A stretch of 25,413 nt of DNA from Ruminococcaceae bacterium UBA5413 (GTDB lineage Bacteria > Bacillota > Clostridia > Oscillospirales > Acutalibacteraceae). A model generated the notes under the pieces. It was not told the origin of the DNA. It was given only the letters and a program-made list of their open reading frames with translations, and ran no database searches. The position numbers and the translations under genes are program-made. The stretch is from assembly GCA_002409585.1 (NCBI GenBank), contig DHNP01000013.1:20236-45648 (forward strand), read 5' to 3'. Of the stretch, positions 23,278 to 25,413 are shown in pieces. Position 1 is the stretch's first letter. Every line of letters begins with the position of its first letter.

Positions 23278-23745
23278 ATGCTTAATGTTGTCGCACTTAT
23301 GGGCAGGTTTGTCGCCGACCCTGAGCTTAAACAAACGTCAAGCGGAATATCTGTGACGAATTTCCGCATAGCGGTAGACCGCTCTTACGTCAAGGCCGGT
23401 TCAGAGCGCCAGACGGACTTCATAGACGTAGTCGCATGGCGCAACACAGCCGAGTTCGTGTGCAAGTACTTCCGTAAAGGGCAGCTTGTCGCCCTGCAGG
23501 GTTCACTGCAGACACGTTCTTACACGGATAAAGACGGCAACAAGCGCAAGGCGGTTGAAGTTATCGCCGACAACGTGCATTTCGCGGAGCCTAAGCGCGA
23601 CGGCGGGGCTAACCCCGGCTATCAGCAGAGGCCGCAGGCACAGGACAAAGCATCGGCGCAAAACCAGCAGCCCGCGCCGGCTTACTCCAACGGCGACACA
23701 GGCGACTTTGAGGAAATCCCTTCGGATGACGACCTGCCGTTTTAG
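23278..23745 (+). CDS. ssb: single-stranded DNA-binding protein
   Basis: The 155-residue protein has the OB-fold start MLNVVALMGRFVADPEL, then FRIAVDRSY, TDFIDVVAWRNTAEFVCKYFRKGQLVALQGSLQTRSYTD. A Gln/Pro/Ala-rich linker leads to the acidic tip DFEEIPSDDDLPF, which recruits replication and repair partners. Its place between the S6 and S18 genes is the standard bacterial arrangement. The spacing from rpsF is five bases. Confidence 0.97.
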   Translation: MLNVVALMGRFVADPELKQTSSGISVTNFRIAVDRSYVKAGSERQTDFIDVVAWRNTAEFVCKYFRKGQLVALQGSLQTRSYTDKDGNKRKAVEVIADNVHFAEPKRDGGANPGYQQRPQAQDKASAQNQQPAPAYSNGDTGDFEEIPSDDDLPF

Positions 23746-23830
23746 GCGGCCGTTTACGCCCGTACTCTTAACGTTAAGTATTTTTTATTCATGTATTTAT
23801 GTGCGGATAAAATTAAAGAGGTGAAACTTC

Positions 23831-24106
23831 ATGGCAGACAACAGAGACAGCAGAGACAGCAGGAACGACCGCGGCGGACGCCGGATGGGCGGACGCAAAG
23901 GGCACAAAAAGGTGTGCAGCTTCTGTGTGGACAGGGCCGATTATATAGATTACAAAGATGTCGCTAAACTGCGCCGTTACATTTCCGAAAGGGCAAAGAT
24001 ACTGCCCCGCAGGGTAACCGGAACATGCGCGCACCACCAGCGCGAACTTACCATAGCTATAAAGCGCGCGCGCCATCTTGCGTTGCTCCCTTACAGCAGC
24101 GACTGA
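23831..24106 (+). CDS. rpsR: 30S ribosomal protein S18
   Basis: The 91-residue protein has a charged Arg/Asp/Gly N-terminus, then the S18 core VCSFCVDRADYIDYKDVAKLRRYISERAKILPRRVTGTCAHHQRELTIAIKRARHLALLPY. The C-x-x-C and C-x-x-H pattern (CSFC, CAHH) suggests a zinc-binding form. AGAGGTGA precedes the ATG by about six bases. It closes the operon, and a strong terminator follows 40 bases later. Confidence 0.97.
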   Translation: MADNRDSRDSRNDRGGRRMGGRKGHKKVCSFCVDRADYIDYKDVAKLRRYISERAKILPRRVTGTCAHHQRELTIAIKRARHLALLPYSSD

Positions 24107-24145
24107 GATTAACCCATTATTATAGCAAAATCTAAAAATAAAAGT

Positions 24146-24181
24146 CCGGCCTCCGTTTTTAAGCGGCGGCCGGTTTTTTTT
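24146..24181 (+). terminator. intrinsic terminator of the rpsF-ssb-rpsR operon
   Basis: CCGGCC (24146-24151) pairs with GGCCGG (24168-24173), and CCG/CGG continue the stem after one mismatch. Eight T follow directly (24174-24181). Confidence 0.93.
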
Positions 24182-24189
24182 CGCGCCTT

Positions 24190-24225
24190 GCCGCCATAAG
24201 CAGGCAGCTCCCCTGCTTTTGCGGC
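24190..24225. other. two-part hairpin between rpsR terminator and hydrolase gene
   Basis: GCCGC (24190-24194) pairs with GCGGC (24221-24225), and AGCAGG (24199-24204) with CCTGCT (24212-24217). No T-run follows. Its architecture, a GC-rich stem with an inner second stem, recalls the hairpin at 5603-5664, though the sequences differ. Confidence 0.5.
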
Positions 24226-24316
24226 GCGCAAAGCTGTTTAGGTTCTAAGCTCTGCCGCGGCGTCATACTTTTTAATGCGGCTGATAATTAACGCGGCCGG
24301 TCAAGGGGTGAGCTTT

Positions 24317-25132
24317 ATGGGATACTATATAAAGGTGGAACAGAACGTCAACCTATATGTCGAAGACCTAAACCCGTCCGGCGGAAAAACCATACTGTGG
24401 GTACACGGCTGGCCGGGTAACCACAACCTTTTTGAGTACCAGCTCAACATTATGCCCAAACTCGGTTACAGGTGTGTCGCAATAGACTGCCGCGGCTTCG
24501 GCCTTTCAGACAAACCGTGGGGCGGCTACGGTTACGACAGGCTCGCCGACGACTTAAAGTCGGTAATAGACACAATGCAGCTTAACAACATAATCCTATG
24601 CGGCCACTCGACGGGCGGCGCCATATGCATACGCTACATGGCGCGTTACAGCAATTACAGGGTCTCTAAGCTTGCGCTTTTCGCGGCAGCTGCCCCCAGC
24701 CTTATACGGCGGCCGGATTTTCCCTACGGTATAAGCCGTCAGGCCGTACTCAACATAATAAGCGGCACCTACAAAGACCGCCCTAAAATGCTGCGCGGCT
24801 TCGGAAGCATGATCTTTTTTCACCGTGTCAGTCAGGCCATATCCGACTGGATCTTCCAGCTCGGCCTGCAGGCCGCGAACTGGTCGACAGCAGCCGTTGC
24901 AAACACATGGATAAAGGAAGTATTGTTTAACGACTTAGGAAAAATAAATGTGCCCACACTTATTTTACACGGCCTTAACGACAGGGTCTGCCTGTACCCT
25001 CTCGCCGTGGCACAGAGCAAAGGGATTAAAGGGGCAAGGCTCGTCCCGATAAGACAGTGCGGACATTTCCTTTTTTACGACCAAATGGATATCTTTAATA
25101 AAGAGCTTATTTCATTTATGAATGGTAATTAG
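24317..25132 (+). CDS. alpha/beta-fold hydrolase
   Basis: The 271-residue protein has the canonical fold: oxyanion-hole motif VHGWPG (29-34), IDCRGFGLSDKP (56-67), and nucleophile elbow GHSTGG with S98. The acid is D222 in LHGLNDRV and the histidine H250 in CGHFLFYD. A helical cap lies between. The pattern resembles the haloperoxidase/esterase group, but the substrate cannot be told. The ATG at 24317 follows AAGGGGTGA by five bases; an upstream in-frame start has no site. No signal peptide is seen, so it should be cytosolic. It lies 50 bp upstream of an amidase-like gene fragment. Confidence 0.88.
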   Translation: MGYYIKVEQNVNLYVEDLNPSGGKTILWVHGWPGNHNLFEYQLNIMPKLGYRCVAIDCRGFGLSDKPWGGYGYDRLADDLKSVIDTMQLNNIILCGHSTGGAICIRYMARYSNYRVSKLALFAAAAPSLIRRPDFPYGISRQAVLNIISGTYKDRPKMLRGFGSMIFFHRVSQAISDWIFQLGLQAANWSTAAVANTWIKEVLFNDLGKINVPTLILHGLNDRVCLYPLAVAQSKGIKGARLVPIRQCGHFLFYDQMDIFNKELISFMNGN

Positions 25133-25184
25133 ATATTTATAAAATAATGCCTTAACACAATTTATTTTTACGGAAGAATTAACA

Positions 25185-25409
25185 ATGCTTATACAATTAC
25201 CATACGACCGCGCGGGCGCAGTAAAGTACGCCGAAACATGGGCTTTAAAACGTAACCCCGGCTTCCCCAACTTTGACGGCATGGGCGGTGACTGTACAAA
25301 CTTTGCCTCACAGTGCGTTTATGCGGGCTGCAAAGTTATGAATTTTACTAAAACAAGGAGTAAATCTGAAAAGAAAGCCTTGAAAAGTACTGTACTAACT
25401 TTTAATTAG
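25185..25409 (+). pseudogene. N-terminal part of an Amidase_6-type protein, interrupted near the window edge
   Basis: The first 55 or so residues match the putative amidase (Amidase_6) domain: YDRAGAVKYAETWALKRNP, then NFDGMGGDCTNFASQCVYAGC and VMNFT. GDCTNFASQ contains the likely nucleophile cysteine. Normally the domain continues with a tryptophan/tyrosine-rich stretch and a SPSWTG-like motif. Here, from about 25347, the sequence turns Lys/Ser-rich and hits a stop at 25407-25409, and neither of the other two frames restores the family. This points to an insertion or rearrangement, or an assembly end, rather than a simple frameshift. A weak GGAAGA site precedes the ATG. No signal peptide is visible. 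Confidence 0.65.
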
Positions 25410-25413
25410 TGAT

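Overview
The window looks like a chromosomal stretch from an anaerobic, low-to-mid-GC Firmicute of class Clostridia, probably a member of the Oscillospiraceae/Ruminococcaceae. This is inferred from strong AGGAGG-type ribosome sites, GTG and TTG starts, T-box regulation, the dgt-dnaG-rpoD order, a BofC-like protein, the zinc form of L31, and a Trp-type ABC transporter behind a T-box. Most of it is ordinary core genome. I see no CRISPR array, prophage or toxin system, and no convincing new multi-gene system.

Left part (1-4.5 kb): one very large secreted acidic surface protein, read leftwards, fills 137-3646. It has a perfect consensus promoter with an A-tract UP-like element and a leader of about 175 nt, so it is probably a major cell-surface protein. 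Direct copies of a 23-bp sequence lie at 1-23 and 4194-4216, on either side of this gene and its promoter. A repeat-rich non-coding stretch and a CAU-anticodon tRNA with its own promoter and terminator follow.

Middle left (4.5-11 kb): a ComFB-family protein overlaps tail-to-tail with a TetR-type regulator. Then, all leftwards, come an Mrp/NBP35 Fe-S carrier ATPase, glycerol-3-phosphate dehydrogenase (gpsA), and a three-gene ABC importer (ATPase, permease, substrate-binding lipoprotein). The importer resembles TrpXYZ and sits behind a complete T-box leader whose specifier reads UGG (Trp).

Middle (11-16.1 kb): the replication/transcription operon dgt-like dNTPase, dnaG primase and rpoD, then a YigZ/IMPACT protein, then rpmE (L31) with its own promoter and terminator.

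Right (16.1-25.4 kb): threonine/lysine pathway genes in transcription order hom, thrB, lysC; a class A penicillin-binding protein; and divergently a membrane-anchored BofC-C-like protein. Next is the rpsF-ssb-rpsR operon with a consensus promoter, a hairpin leader (candidate S6:S18 autoregulatory site) and a strong terminator. The window ends with an alpha/beta hydrolase and the start of an Amidase_6-type gene whose family similarity stops abruptly about 20 codons before the edge.

The items most worth a second look are the surface-protein locus with its flanking repeats and paired C-terminal repeats, the Trp T-box details, and the interrupted amidase gene at the right edge.
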